From NCBI GenBank assembly GCA_019359095.1, contig JAHHHZ010000028.1:110688-174687 (forward strand): 64,000 nt of DNA. Reading direction: 5' to 3'. The notes beneath the pieces are model-generated. The model was not told where the DNA came from, searched no databases, and was given only the letters and a program-made list of their open reading frames with translations. This stretch comes from Pleurocapsa minor HA4230-MV1. Its GTDB lineage: Bacteria; Cyanobacteriota; Cyanobacteriia; Cyanobacteriales; Xenococcaceae. The position numbers and the translations under genes were made by a program. Positions 54,582 to 63,629 of this stretch are shown here, in pieces. Each line of letters begins with the position of its first letter. Positions within the stretch are counted from its first letter, which is position 1.

Positions 54582-57038
54582 CTAAAAACCAGTACCATTA
54601 GCATCAACACCAATCAACTGATCGAGTTGAGACTCAGACAGAGGATCGCCACCAAGATTTTCATACTGCTGAATTGCAGCGCCAGCAAACGGCGCATTGT
54701 AGCTAGTACCCACCTCATTAGTGACCCAATCATCACGACGGTCATTGTGGGAAAAATCATCCGCAGCACCAGGCCCACCGACCACAGCACCATAGAGCAG
54801 ATGATCGTTAGGGCGATCGCTACCATCTAAAGGCGCAGTATCCGCCGAACCCCGATGGTGAGTCCGTTGAGCATAATTATCGCCAAATCCCACCACGTAG
54901 CTAAACTTAGCTGGATTATCCCCCAGAACATAGTCCACCTGGGTTAGGGCAAAATTACTATACTTAGAATTAGCCTCCACATTGTCGTTATACCATTCAG
55001 CAGCAAAGGCAGCAGACATATTCAGTGGCACAGAAGCCCAATTCGCACGGTGAGCAAAACCACCACTGGTATACTTAACGCTACCTCGTCCTTCAACCCA
55101 AGTATCGAGCCAATTTTTGGTCTGTTGCTTAAAGAAGGGGTCACTACTTTCTTGAGCGAGTAATGTTGCTGCACCATAGGAATGGTCATCAGTGGCGTAA
55201 GACCAGTCTCCTAAGCCTCCCACTTCATTCTTAAAGTAGTTCTCCGCTTTACTCAGATATTTAGAATCCCCTGTCGCACGATATAGCCATGCACCACCTA
55301 GGGCTAGTTCATCCCCATAGCCACTCCAACTAGTATAGAAAGGCGAAGCTTGAGGTACGGAATCGGAATACTTGCCTTTATAGGTTTCCGCAAACTCATA
55401 GAGAGCTACGGCATTTTTGACCAACTCATCAGCATAGGCATCATCTGTGCCACGGAACAAGACAGCAGCCGAAGCGAGGGCTGAAGCAGTTCCCGCTGCT
55501 GCATCTGAACCAGGACGACTGCGGTCAATGGAGAAGGAAGGACGAGCTGTTTTGCTTTCAATCTCTTCAGGCGATACCCAGTAATTATGGTCGTTTTTAT
55601 CTCCCACTTGAACCCACAGACGCTCAGTTTTACCTGAACTATCCATTTCATGGGCTTTTAAAAACCAGTCGGTTCCCCACTTAACAGCTTCCATTAGCTC
55701 ATCAAGTTGTCCTGATTGGGCGTAAGCTTCTTTGTAATCTGCTCCACCCCATGCCAGCATAGTATTGCTAAAGGCCATTGGTTGGATGAATTTGATGTGA
55801 TCTCCAGCGTCGAAGTAGCCCCCTGCTAAATCTCGTCCGACATCTTTACCGTCGTTAGTCGTAGAATCAGAGCGCCATTCTAAACGATTGTCGGCAGGTA
55901 AAGCGCCTGAACGGTTTGCTTCGAGAAACAGGAAGTTTTTCTGTAAGACTTCGCCATAGTTAAATTGTCCTTTTTGTCCCACGGGTTGACCAGGGGAATC
56001 AGGAATATTTACAGGAGAGCCTGGCGAGGTAACAGGAGCAGGTGTAAGAACATCGACTGCATCGCTAAATTCTGGATTTAAAGCTTTTTGCCCGCCGTCT
56101 TCAATAATAAAAATGGGCTTGATTGATTGTCCTGATGTCAGATTAACCTGATCGTTCTGTCCTGTGATGCTGTAGTTACCGTTGCCATTGTCGATCAGAT
56201 CTACACCATATGCTGCTGTAATTTTGTAAGGTAGGCTAAAGTCTACCTGCCAGTTGTCAGCCTGGGATTCGGCTTTGAGTTCTACTTCTAGTTTGTATCC
56301 GCCTTGCCAATCTTCGATGATGGATGCTGCTGCGCTGATTTTAGATTCAGCTTCTGGTTCGGCTGGAATTATTGGTGTGGCTTCAGTCATAGCTGAACTA
56401 CCAGTTACATTTAGTTCTACTGCCTGTTTTCCACCGTCTTCAATGATAAAAATGGGCTTGATTGATTGTCCTGATGTGAGGTTGACCTGATCGTTCTGCC
56501 CTGTAATGGTGTAATTACCGTTGCCGTTGTCGATCAGATCTACACCGTAAGCTGCTGTAATTTTGTAAGGTAGGCTAAAGTCAAGTTGCCAATCCTTGGC
56601 GTTTGATTTTGCCGAGAGGTCTAATTCTAGTTTGTATCCGCCTTGCCAATCTTCAACAATTTGACTCTTAGAATCAATGATTGAATTAGATTGAACATAG
56701 TTTACGGTAGAATCAGCAAACATAAATTGTGCAGCAACAGGGGCAGCTTCTCCACTATTACCTTCATCAACAATTAGAATAATTTCAGTTTTATTGCCTT
56801 TAACCATGGATTTATTCCAACCAGCTCCAGCAATGTAGGTTTTGCCACCTTCTTGAGTTAATTCAGCACCATAAATCTGATCGATTCTATAATCAGCGGG
56901 GAGATCGATGCCAATTTTCCAATTATCTGTATTGCTTAATGCTTCCAAATCAATTGCTATTCTATGCCAATTACCCCAATCGTCAGTGATTACAGACTTA
57001 AGATTAAAAGTTTCTTGATTAACTAACACTTTATTCAT
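54582..57038 (-). CDS. GH9 endoglucanase with three CBM-like N-terminal modules
   Basis: 818 aa. Three repeated beta modules of about 100 residues (roughly 1-105, 118-215, 232-330) resemble cellulose-binding CBM2-type folds. Modules 2 and 3 are nearly identical (KITAAYGVDLIDNGNGNY, NDQVNLTSGQSIKPIFIIEDGG). The glycoside hydrolase family 9 domain covers about 350-810: YFDAGDHIKF (catalytic Asp pair), QRTHHRGSADTAP and DWVTNEVGTSYNAPFAGA (catalytic Glu). It cuts beta-1,4-glucan. No signal peptide is apparent at the N-terminus, so the export route is unclear. Confidence 0.92.
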   Translation of the reverse strand: MNKVLVNQETFNLKSVITDDWGNWHRIAIDLEALSNTDNWKIGIDLPADYRIDQIYGAELTQEGGKTYIAGAGWNKSMVKGNKTEIILIVDEGNSGEAAPVAAQFMFADSTVNYVQSNSIIDSKSQIVEDWQGGYKLELDLSAKSNAKDWQLDFSLPYKITAAYGVDLIDNGNGNYTITGQNDQVNLTSGQSIKPIFIIEDGGKQAVELNVTGSSAMTEATPIIPAEPEAESKISAAASIIEDWQGGYKLEVELKAESQADNWQVDFSLPYKITAAYGVDLIDNGNGNYSITGQNDQVNLTSGQSIKPIFIIEDGGQKALNPEFSDAVDVLTPAPVTSPGSPVNIPDSPGQPVGQKGQFNYGEVLQKNFLFLEANRSGALPADNRLEWRSDSTTNDGKDVGRDLAGGYFDAGDHIKFIQPMAFSNTMLAWGGADYKEAYAQSGQLDELMEAVKWGTDWFLKAHEMDSSGKTERLWVQVGDKNDHNYWVSPEEIESKTARPSFSIDRSRPGSDAAAGTASALASAAVLFRGTDDAYADELVKNAVALYEFAETYKGKYSDSVPQASPFYTSWSGYGDELALGGAWLYRATGDSKYLSKAENYFKNEVGGLGDWSYATDDHSYGAATLLAQESSDPFFKQQTKNWLDTWVEGRGSVKYTSGGFAHRANWASVPLNMSAAFAAEWYNDNVEANSKYSNFALTQVDYVLGDNPAKFSYVVGFGDNYAQRTHHRGSADTAPLDGSDRPNDHLLYGAVVGGPGAADDFSHNDRRDDWVTNEVGTSYNAPFAGAAIQQYENLGGDPLSESQLDQLIGVDANGTGF
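56085..56665 (-). repeat. Two near-identical direct repeats within the GH9 gene
   Basis: About 240-base units at 56085-56325 and 56422-56665, strongly matching at the base level (for example GGGCTTGATTGATTGTCCTG and GTTTGTATCCGCCTTGCCAA in both). They encode modules 2 and 3 of the enzyme and point to recent internal duplication or gene conversion. Confidence 0.85.
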
Positions 57039-57440
57039 TGCTATCTAATAGAGTTCTTATTTTTGAATCAAAACAAATTGTTTTTTAATTTTGTTTAAAT
57101 TGAAAACACAGGAAAAAACTTGAACAACTTTATTACTTCTTTATTTACTTATGAACTAACTTTATCTCTGCTTAATATGAGGTGAGTGTGAGGTAAATAA
57201 CCAAAACAAGGTGATAGTGATCACCCGCTTTTTGGATCTTATGGTGTAGAGCTATTACTTTTGTAATGAAATAAAGATTTGGCAGGACTATAAGTAACGA
57301 ATTCCCACCGCATCTTTAACCTATAAAAATTAATTTAATTATTTTATCTAGCATCCAATAATTAGCATCAAGCAAATTACACTAAAAGGAATTAATCCTT
57401 ATAGCTATATTTTCAGTTAGCTGATAGCTAATCGTACTTT
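57039..57440. other. Intergenic region, no feature seen
   Basis: About 400 AT-rich bases between the GH9 start and the cysH stop, both minus-strand genes. It presumably holds the GH9 promoter. No hairpin or repeat of note was found. Confidence 0.5.
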
Positions 57441-58196
57441 TTAAAGACTACTAGAATTCAGACTCTCTTCTTCTTCTGGGGTTTGCGGTAGGTGTAGACC
57501 ACATTCTTGTTTCAAGCCCCGAAAACGGGTGTCTCTGGCGTTTTGATCATCAGCAGTAAATGGACGGCTAGAATGCCAGTCGCCGACGGTAACATAACCT
57601 CGATCGAAGAAGGGATGATAGGGCAAGTCATATTTAAGCAGATATAAGTAAATATCTTTGGCATTCCAATCTAGAATTGGATAGATTTTATAGAGATCAT
57701 CTTGGCGATCAATTCTGCTTAAACCTTCACGGTGGGAAGTTTGGTCACGACGTAGCCCTGCTAGCCAAGCAGTAACGCATAATTCTTTTAAGGCGCGCTG
57801 CATCGGCTCTACTTTACGAATGCGATCGTAATGATTAAAAGCTTCCACATCTTGTTCCCAAAGCTTACCGTGAATTGCCTCCATACGCGCAGGAGACATG
57901 CTTGACTGATATACCTTGAGATTAAGCTCTAGTCTAGTAGCCAAATTCTCGGCAAACTTATAAGTTTCGGCTGGTAGATAACCCGTGTCTATCCAAATGA
58001 CAGGAATCTTGGGAATAATTCTAGTCACCAAATGAAGCATTACTGCTGCTTGAATACCAAAGCTAGTAGTCATTACTAAGCCGTCACCAAAGGTTTTGGC
58101 ACTCCACTCCACTATTGATGAAGCTTCTGCGTTTTCTAACTGTTGATTGACTTGAGATAGGTTGAGACTAGGTGCTTTAGCAGTGGCAGAGATCAT
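57441..58196 (-). CDS. cysH: Phosphoadenylyl-sulfate reductase (thioredoxin-dependent)
   Basis: Reduces PAPS to sulfite. 251 aa. PP-loop region [40 protein letters not shown] and the catalytic Cys in ECGLHLP. The paired CC...CxxC ligands of the iron-sulfur APS reductases are absent, so the PAPS-specific type is favoured. Confidence 0.95.
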   Translation of the reverse strand: MISATAKAPSLNLSQVNQQLENAEASSIVEWSAKTFGDGLVMTTSFGIQAAVMLHLVTRIIPKIPVIWIDTGYLPAETYKFAENLATRLELNLKVYQSSMSPARMEAIHGKLWEQDVEAFNHYDRIRKVEPMQRALKELCVTAWLAGLRRDQTSHREGLSRIDRQDDLYKIYPILDWNAKDIYLYLLKYDLPYHPFFDRGYVTVGDWHSSRPFTADDQNARDTRFRGLKQECGLHLPQTPEEEESLNSSSL

Positions 58197-58506
58197 TAAC
58201 TTATATTTTCTAGACTTAGCGGATGATTTGGTGAGTAAAAACTTAATTGTGTATGGAAGCTAGGTTGGTTAGCGCGATTACACCCATTCGAGTGCGACGC
58301 AGGGCAAGCCTTTCGGGTATCCTTTAGGATATGCCCTAAAGGATATGCGAAGCGGTATACCACAAGGGTACAATGTGCTTTAGCACTAGCTTCGCGCTTC
58401 GCGATCGCCTAATTAGCTAAATTTATAATATCAAACCTAATTATTTCACGCGATGTTCTGGATTATAACGTGGTCAATCTAATTTAAAACCTACTTTTAG
58501 ACTGTC
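58197..58506. other. Intergenic region with a CCTAAAGGATA-type repeat
   Basis: Between cysH and a small minus-strand gene. From about 58271 to 58410: AGCGCGATTACACCC, TTTAGGATATGCCC, TAAAGGATATGCGAAGCGG, TATACCACAAGGGTACAATG and CTTCGCGCTTCGCGATCGC. Shared words with 25.6 kb and 43.8 kb put it in the same dispersed family. Confidence 0.6.
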
Positions 58507-58692
58507 TCAAGAAAACCAGCTACTTAACCAAATAGCGATCGTGCTTAAGCTGACTCCGATCACTACCGCTACAGGCAAAATAACACCTGTCCCAGTCATT
58601 TTGACTATGGGAATCGAGATTGCCATCATTCCTGTAGCTAAACTCCAAATAATTGCTGTACTGCCAATCTTTACGCCTTGTCCTTCCATCAT
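58507..58692 (-). CDS. Small two-helix membrane protein
   Basis: 61 aa, mostly hydrophobic: IGSTAIIWSLATGMMAISIPIV and GVILPVAVVIGVSLSTIAIWLSSWF. The opposite strand also has a similar-length frame, but this one has the more protein-like helix-loop-helix pattern. No strong ribosome site. Function unknown. Confidence 0.5.
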   Translation of the reverse strand: MMEGQGVKIGSTAIIWSLATGMMAISIPIVKMTGTGVILPVAVVIGVSLSTIAIWLSSWFS

Positions 58693-59000
58693 TTTTACTC
58701 AGAATTTTAAATTCGCTTTATTTTATTAAGTCACATATCAACTTAACTAGGCTAAGTTTTATTTTAATTTTTAAATAAAGGTTTTAACAACACTTATCAA
58801 CACAGATCAACTAATTAGAATGACTATGGGGAATTTTACCGACCATTCCTGCCTGCGACGAGTTAATCAATGGTTGATGTGATTCAATTAGAAGCAATAG
58901 AGACTTAAATCTATAGGCATTTAATTAGTGGCGATCGCTTTAGAGGACAGACAAAGTTATATTATTTCGACTTGGTAATTGTCTATCATTATTGGTTAAT
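58693..59000. other. Intergenic region, no feature seen
   Basis: About 308 AT-rich bases between two small minus-strand genes. One GCGATCGC at 58932. No gene or RNA motif recognised. Confidence 0.5.
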
Positions 59001-59297
59001 TTATTTGACCTTGGGAAAATAATCTGGAAGGCTGGTTATTCGTGCTTGTTGTCTTTCAAAAATGATTACAGGAATTACTTTATTTAATACAGCATTTGTA
59101 ATACCATCCCGCATTTTTTTGAAGAATTTGTTGTCAGGCACTGTTGCTATAAATTTATCAACCGTACTTACTTGATGGATGTAGTTTTCACCATTTTCCT
59201 TAATAGTAATGATTGCGTTTGAGCCATTATCTTCAATAGTTAGATACTGTTCTTTAATTAATTCCTGATTTTGTCTGAGATATTCTTCAACTTTCAT
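59001..59297 (-). CDS. Small hypothetical protein
   Basis: 98 aa, soluble: KVEEYLRQNQELIKEQYLTIEDNGSNAIITIKENGENYIHQVS and a basic C-terminus. It could be a small beta-sheet protein. No family recognised. It stands alone, just left of the integrative element. Confidence 0.6.
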   Translation of the reverse strand: MKVEEYLRQNQELIKEQYLTIEDNGSNAIITIKENGENYIHQVSTVDKFIATVPDNKFFKKMRDGITNAVLNKVIPVIIFERQQARITSLPDYFPKVK

Positions 59298-59392
59298 TTT
59301 ATGGTTAAGTATAGTAATAATATACTATTTCTTCATCTAGTAAATTTTAGCGTACAGTTATTTTAGAACATACTTAGAAAGCAGGATGCAGC

Positions 59393-59594
59393 TATAGCCG
59401 TACAAAGTTAGATTAGGACATTAATAGTAATTGGCTCGTAAGTAGCGCGAAATTCCGTTGCCCTAAAGGACTAGCTTCGCGTCGCGCGGGTTCCCCGCGT
59501 TGAGGAAATTTCGTAAGAAGGAAATAGGAAATAGAAAATAGGAAATAAAAAATAGTATTTCAAAGATGTTTTAAAATTGTTACGTAGAGCTATA
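59393..59594. repeat. TATAGCCGTA-family element, copy 6, with a second element nested inside
   Basis: Ends TATAGCCGTACAAAGTTAG and TACGTAGAGCTATA. Its backbone follows copy 4 (40072) through CTCGTAAGTAG and then GAAATAGGAAATAG. Between these two phrases, 76 extra bases (59445-59520) start GCGCGAAATT and end AATTTCGTAAGAAG, the same ends as the psbE-psbF insert. Confidence 0.8.
59445..59520. repeat. Nested miniature element, relative of the psbE-psbF insert
   Basis: 76 bases with ends GCGCGAAATTCC / GGAAATTTCG, an inner CCTAAAGGACTAG and a hairpin GCGCGGG TT CCCCGCG. Its absence from copy 4 of the host repeat shows it was inserted as a unit. CGTAAGTAG and CGTAAGAAG flank it as a possible 9-base duplication. 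Confidence 0.72.
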
Positions 59595-59858
59595 TATTTT
59601 GCCCTGACTAAATCATTGCAGGAATTTGTCCAGTAATTTCAATCTTGGCGATCGCCCACTGAGTTAAAATATCAATCAAGTTGAGCTAAAAAAATATCTT
59701 TATAGCTACTCAGAAGATCATAGTTTTTGATTTTATCGGTATTTGTTTTTCCCAAGCAAAATCCAGATGACAATTATTTGCGATCGCTGAGTCAGGAGTG
59801 AAAAGTTTGCCTGCTATCATTAAGCTTATTTATGTATTTAAAATTAAAAAGCAATCGA

Positions 59859-59881
59859 TGCGGATAGCGAGACTCGAACTC
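59859..59881 (-). other. tRNA 3'-end fragment, attachment site of the integrative element
   Basis: Minus-strand reading: GAGTTCGAGTCTCGCTATCC then GCA, i.e. the T-loop, the 3' half of the T stem and the acceptor of a tRNA (GCGGATA-type acceptor, perhaps tRNA-Leu). The 5' half of the T stem no longer pairs (AAGAG instead of GCGAG). This is the duplicated 3' end left when an element integrates in a tRNA gene; the complete tRNA should be at the far right end, beyond the window. Confidence 0.72.
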
Positions 59882-59920
59882 TTGGTGTAAATGCCTGTTA
59901 ACGCTTTTTCGCTATCTCAA

Positions 59921-59971
59921 AAGCTTACTCACTAACGTTTAGAAAGCAAAGTGAGTAAAAAGTGAGTAAGG
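59921..59971. promoter_or_regulatory. Inverted and direct repeats that may be integrase arm sites
   Basis: CTTACTCACT (59924) is inverted relative to AGTGAGTAAA (59950) and AGTGAGTAAG (59961). The two direct copies are 11 bases apart, and the second contains the GTG start of the integrase. The position next to the tRNA fragment suits recombinase arm-binding sites with possible autoregulation. Confidence 0.5.
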
Positions 59972-61371
59972 ATTACGCAAAAGAAACTGGTTACGAAAGT
60001 TTACTATCTGACTTTAAGAGATATCAGAAGGAAACGCCTAGAGGCGTAGGTATGACCCGTAAAGGGCAAAATATCTATTTGCAGTTTAAGACTCCTAATA
60101 CAGCAAGGAAGCCTTACGCCTGTGGATGTACCTTTACCTTGGATGGAATGGTAGAGGCTTTGAGTAAGTCCAAGAAAGTAGCAGAAGCTCTAAAATCTCT
60201 TATCTCTGAGGTTGAATTCTGGGACTGGTACGATAAGGAGATTAAACAAGAGAGTCGGCTGGTAGATGACCAGGTAACTTTTGGTGAAGCGATCGCAAAA
60301 GTAGAAGACGACTTTTGGAGTAGACCTGACAGAAGGAAAAGAGAACGAGATAGGAACAATCCTAGTGATCAATCAAGCTTATACGACACATACCAACGGT
60401 TTTACAAGTTTCTCCCTCACGATAAGCAAGTAAATCTGTCTGACATTCAAAAAGTAATTGAAAGATGGGATAAAGGTACAAAGACCTACAAAGGCGTAAC
60501 GTCTGCAATGAAAAAGCTAGTAAGCCTTAACCGAAGACAAGATATTCATGAAGAATTGAATCAAATAAACATTGTTCAAACTAAATTCATGGAACTTCAA
60601 TCAATTGACCTTGAAACTTTTCTGAAATGGCGAGATGAAACACTGGGAATAACAAAAAGCTTGCACAAGAACAGTCACCTAGATGTACGCAAGGCTTGGA
60701 TGTGGGTATTTTCTACTCAAATAGTTTACGGACTAAGGATAAGTGAAGTTTTTGCGATCGCAAATTTGTTTGAACCCTATGTTACAAAAGACAAAGTACC
60801 TATTCCTGCACTAAACGACCTGAACGACACAAAAAATTTAATAGTTATTGCTGACGAAACAGCACTAGGAACTACAACTAAAACAGGTTTTAGAATAGCT
60901 TGTCCTCAGATACCTCCTAAATATCCTGACCTGATGGAAAGGCTTGATATCAAAAATCCTTTGTTACCTACCAATAAACCTAAAAGCAAGAGTTTTGATA
61001 CTATCCGAAAGTTTTACTGTAACAAAGCTGGCGAACAATTAAGGCGCTGGGATGCTCCTTTTACTCAAACACATGCAGACAGAAATCTTGGCAACATTAA
61101 CGGTATGCAAGCTGGAATTCCTTTAGAGATTAGAAGTATGTCACTTGGTCATACCCCTGCTCAAAATGATAGCGGATACAAAAAGAGAATAAGCACTCAA
61201 ACAACAATCGACCTGCTGCTTAACTCAAATCAAAATGCGATCGACTTTGTTACTGCTTTAGCGTCGGTTAAAAACCTCCTTAAAGCCCAACCTGAAAATA
61301 GAGACTTTGCCATTGAGTTACTATCAGTAATTTATCAAAAAGATAGTAGAGCGCTAAGTGAGTTACTATAG
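59962..61371 (+). CDS. Tyrosine recombinase (integrase/excisase)
   Basis: 469 aa from GTG. The C-terminal catalytic residues are visible: Arg in YGLRISEVFAIANL, His-x-x-Arg in QTHADRNLGN, His in MSLGHTPAQ and Tyr in SGYKKRIST. The N-terminal 200 residues are DNA-binding. The arrangement resembles cyanobacterial element recombinases of the XisA type. It starts 81 bases from the tRNA fragment and runs into the element. Confidence 0.88.
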   Translation: MSKDYAKETGYESLLSDFKRYQKETPRGVGMTRKGQNIYLQFKTPNTARKPYACGCTFTLDGMVEALSKSKKVAEALKSLISEVEFWDWYDKEIKQESRLVDDQVTFGEAIAKVEDDFWSRPDRRKRERDRNNPSDQSSLYDTYQRFYKFLPHDKQVNLSDIQKVIERWDKGTKTYKGVTSAMKKLVSLNRRQDIHEELNQINIVQTKFMELQSIDLETFLKWRDETLGITKSLHKNSHLDVRKAWMWVFSTQIVYGLRISEVFAIANLFEPYVTKDKVPIPALNDLNDTKNLIVIADETALGTTTKTGFRIACPQIPPKYPDLMERLDIKNPLLPTNKPKSKSFDTIRKFYCNKAGEQLRRWDAPFTQTHADRNLGNINGMQAGIPLEIRSMSLGHTPAQNDSGYKKRISTQTTIDLLLNSNQNAIDFVTALASVKNLLKAQPENRDFAIELLSVIYQKDSRALSELL

Positions 61372-61516
61372 ATTCATAAAGCGTTCAACATAGACATAAT
61401 TTCCTATTAATTTACGACTTTCTTGGCTGGAAGTCGTTTTTTATTGACAGTTTAAATTGATAGGTTATACTCGAAAAAACCTGGCAAGTTTTGCTTTTTC
61501 ATATAGAAGAAATCAG

Positions 61517-61556
61517 CCCTCCTTTGCTTCGACCACAAGGGAGGGTTATTGTTTTT
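61517..61556 (+). terminator. Rho-independent terminator
   Basis: Stem CCCTCCTT / AAGGGAGGG with a 12-base loop, followed by TTATTGTTTTT. It lies 146 bases after the integrase stop, between it and two short frames. Confidence 0.8.
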
Positions 61557-61569
61557 AAGCAGTTTTAAA

Positions 61570-61758
61570 ATGTTAGTTAAACCCTCATCAGCAAGCTGGG
61601 TGATTTACAGGTTTTATCTGTCTAGAGAAACAGAAGCTATACTAAGCAAAATAGTAAGAGTTAGTAAGCATCAAACTATTCAAAATACTAGAACAGTACC
61701 TAACAAGAATGGGTCTAAAAGCAGGAGATTATGGAGTTATGGGTCACACAACAAATGA
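61570..61758 (+). CDS. Short basic protein of the integrative element (tentative)
   Basis: 62 aa, Lys/Arg-rich: WVIYRFYLSRETEAILSKIVRVSKHQTIQ then KNGSKSRRLWSYGSHNK. An earlier in-frame start lies at 61549 inside the terminator, so 61570 is preferred. It overlaps the next frame by about 20 bases. Existence is uncertain. Confidence 0.4.
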   Translation: MLVKPSSASWVIYRFYLSRETEAILSKIVRVSKHQTIQNTRTVPNKNGSKSRRLWSYGSHNK

Positions 61759-61915
61759 TAGGGTACAAAGGCTAGAAAGAGCCTTAGATAATTGGGTAAC
61801 CTGTATGATCAGACATACAGCAAAGATGGAAAAGCTGAGCGAACAGTTGTCAGAAATACAGTGTGAAGTAGCAGAACTTAGAAAGTTAGTTGAGACAAAA
61901 TCTAAGTCTGAATAG
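61739..61915 (+). CDS. Short coiled-coil protein of the integrative element
   Basis: 58 aa from MGHTTNDRVQRLERALDNW; a heptad-like pattern continues through MEKLSEQLSEIQCEVAELRKLVETKSKSE. GGAG is just upstream. An in-frame start 30 bases earlier also exists. Unknown function; small coiled-coil proteins are common in phage-like elements. Confidence 0.55.
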   Translation: MGHTTNDRVQRLERALDNWVTCMIRHTAKMEKLSEQLSEIQCEVAELRKLVETKSKSE

Positions 61916-61967
61916 GTCTTTCTAAGTTGTGTCACAACTTGTGACACAACTACCAGAGGTGTACCCT

Positions 61968-62738
61968 TTAGTCATCAGTTTCATCTTTAGCGAAATCAAG
62001 CTTAGCTATTTCAGTCTCAGCTTGAGATTCTGCTTTGACATCTTCCTTTTCAACTTTTTTAGCATCCAAGAACAGCTTAGTCTCATCTGCTAAGTTCTTC
62101 TTCTCCTTTCTTAGCTCGTCAATGTTTTCTTTTGTCTCTACTACCTCTGAGCTAACTTCAGAGATAGCGCTAGCTCCTTGTTCTAGCGTCTGTAAGGTAT
62201 TGCTCAGTCCTTCCAGTCTTCGCATAGCTTGATTCTGTGGGTTAACCTTTTCCTGCATTAACTGATAAGCATCTTCGTAGACAGCTCCAGACTCTCTTAG
62301 GGCATTCCCTATCTTCCCTGTGTTCTCTGCTGTTAACTCTGCTACGTTACGAGCTGAATCAAACAGGCTTCTGGTTAGGTCAAGTACGTTAGCAGTACTC
62401 TGATAGATACGATTAGCTGCTGCTATTTTTTTAGTCAAAGCTGCATAGTTCTCCGTGCCTATCATAGACTTAATTAGATTAGTCATTTTACCCTTAACTA
62501 CAGCGTTTACATCAATAGGGTTGCCTTCACTATCTTTGATGCCCATAGCGCTTAAGCTACCGCTAGCTGCTTCTCCTACAGTTTGAGCTAGATTACCGCT
62601 TAACATGACAGCATTATGAATAACTAAGGTAGTAGTGATACCATTGAGTATCTTGTCAGCATGAGTAGCTTTCCAAGCCACATCAGCAAACTTCTGTATC
62701 TTTTGTAAACCATAGTCTTTGTGTGTGACTACTTCCAC
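61968..62738 (-). CDS. Element-encoded alpha-helical protein, 5' end disrupted
   Basis: 256 aa from GTG. A hydrophobic N-terminal stretch (ILNGITTTLVIHNAVMLSGNLAQTVGEAASG) is followed by long helices and a coiled-coil, Lys/Glu-rich tail (ENIDELRKEKKNLADETKLFLDAKKVEKEDVK). The same frame stays open upstream to about 62937 (PTPTCLAPVYVPPVGAQAKANG...) without a start, where the truncated tnpB begins. The native gene was therefore longer and its 5' end was lost at the IS605 junction. Function unknown; a structural or membrane-associated role is guessed. Confidence 0.7.
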   Translation of the reverse strand: MEVVTHKDYGLQKIQKFADVAWKATHADKILNGITTTLVIHNAVMLSGNLAQTVGEAASGSLSAMGIKDSEGNPIDVNAVVKGKMTNLIKSMIGTENYAALTKKIAAANRIYQSTANVLDLTRSLFDSARNVAELTAENTGKIGNALRESGAVYEDAYQLMQEKVNPQNQAMRRLEGLSNTLQTLEQGASAISEVSSEVVETKENIDELRKEKKNLADETKLFLDAKKVEKEDVKAESQAETEIAKLDFAKDETDD

Positions 62739-62929
62739 CGTCTTTTTTGTAGCAGTGTCAACTACCTTGACGGCTTTTTGAAGTGCTGTGTTCTGAGCAA
62801 TAGTTACCCCTTGTAACGTGGCGATCGCTGTCCCATTAGCTTTAGCTTGAGCGCCTACTGGCGGGACATATACAGGGGCTAAACAAGTTGGAGTAGGTAT
62901 TGGTTTATCTTTAATTTGACGGAGTATGT

Positions 62930-63151
62930 CTAGACCGCCTGAGCATCAACAAGCTGCCAGTAAGGATTTCTTTTGCGTAACTTAGCTATATGCCTCATCA
63001 ACTGAAACTTATTTAGATGTTTACCAAACATCGAATAGTACCGCTTATGCAGTGCAATACAGTGATTCCAGATGCTGCTGGCAGCATTAATTGTTCTCTT
63101 TAAATATTTATTCCTTTTGTGGTTATAGAGTTTAAATTTGTACGTCTTCAT
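62930..63151 (-). pseudogene. tnpB: TnpB (IS200/IS605 OrfB) N-terminal remnant
   Basis: 73 aa matching only the N-terminal helix-turn-helix region of TnpB: MKTYKFKLYNHKRNKYLKRTI and IWNHCIALHKRYYSMFGKHLNKFQLMRHIAKLRK. The RuvC-like nuclease and zinc finger are absent, because the frame ends after QLVDAQAV at the junction with the element gene. The right-end RNA guide region would be lost too. Confidence 0.85.
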
Positions 63152-63197
63152 ACACTCGACCCGTGCTACATTTTAATTATACTACACTTGGTTTAAA

Positions 63198-63629
63198 ATG
63201 AATAAAGATATATATAGACGAGAAAAATCAAGCGTTTCAAAGATTAACTTGCATTTGGTTTTCGTGGTTAAATACCGAAAGAAGCTGTTCACAAAAGAAA
63301 TACTAGATTCAATGAAAATAGTTATGCGTGGTGTTGCTAAGAAAATGAATTTCAAGATTTTGGAGATAGAGGGAGAGACAGACCACGTACACTTGTTAGT
63401 CGAAATACCTCCAAAACTCGCAGTGTCTCAGATGGTTAATGCTCTAAAAGGTGTGTCTAGTCGTATGCTGAGAAAAGATTACCCACAGCTTAGAAAATAT
63501 AAATCATTGTGGAGTCCTAGCTATTTCGCAATCAGTTGTGGCGGTGCGCCTATTGAGGCTATTGAAAGCTATATTAGAGAGCAAAGTACCCCTGAAGGGG
63601 CAGGCTCTAACCCCAATTCCGAGAGGTAG
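63198..63629 (+). CDS. tnpA: IS200/IS605-family transposase TnpA (Y1)
   Basis: 143 aa single-strand-DNA transposase. The HUH motif is HVHLLVEI, and the catalytic Tyr lies near SYIREQST. It is divergent from tnpB, the IS605 arrangement. The last 13 residues (EGAGSNPNSER) are read from the element end, which carries the hairpin CCCCTGAAGGGG at 63588-63599. Confidence 0.92.
   Translation: MNKDIYRREKSSVSKINLHLVFVVKYRKKLFTKEILDSMKIVMRGVAKKMNFKILEIEGETDHVHLLVEIPPKLAVSQMVNALKGVSSRMLRKDYPQLRKYKSLWSPSYFAISCGGAPIEAIESYIREQSTPEGAGSNPNSER

Larger units (their letters stand above)
59298..59858. other. Intergenic region containing a nested repeat element
   Basis: About 560 bases between the small gene and the element boundary. 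Most of it is copy 6 of the TATAGCCGTA family with an insert. The remainder (59600-59850) has a few GCGATCGC sites and no gene. Confidence 0.6.

Noticed and set aside
58541..58729. 62-residue plus-strand hydrophobic frame
   Set aside because: Mirror of the minus-strand membrane-protein frame; the pattern is less protein-like.
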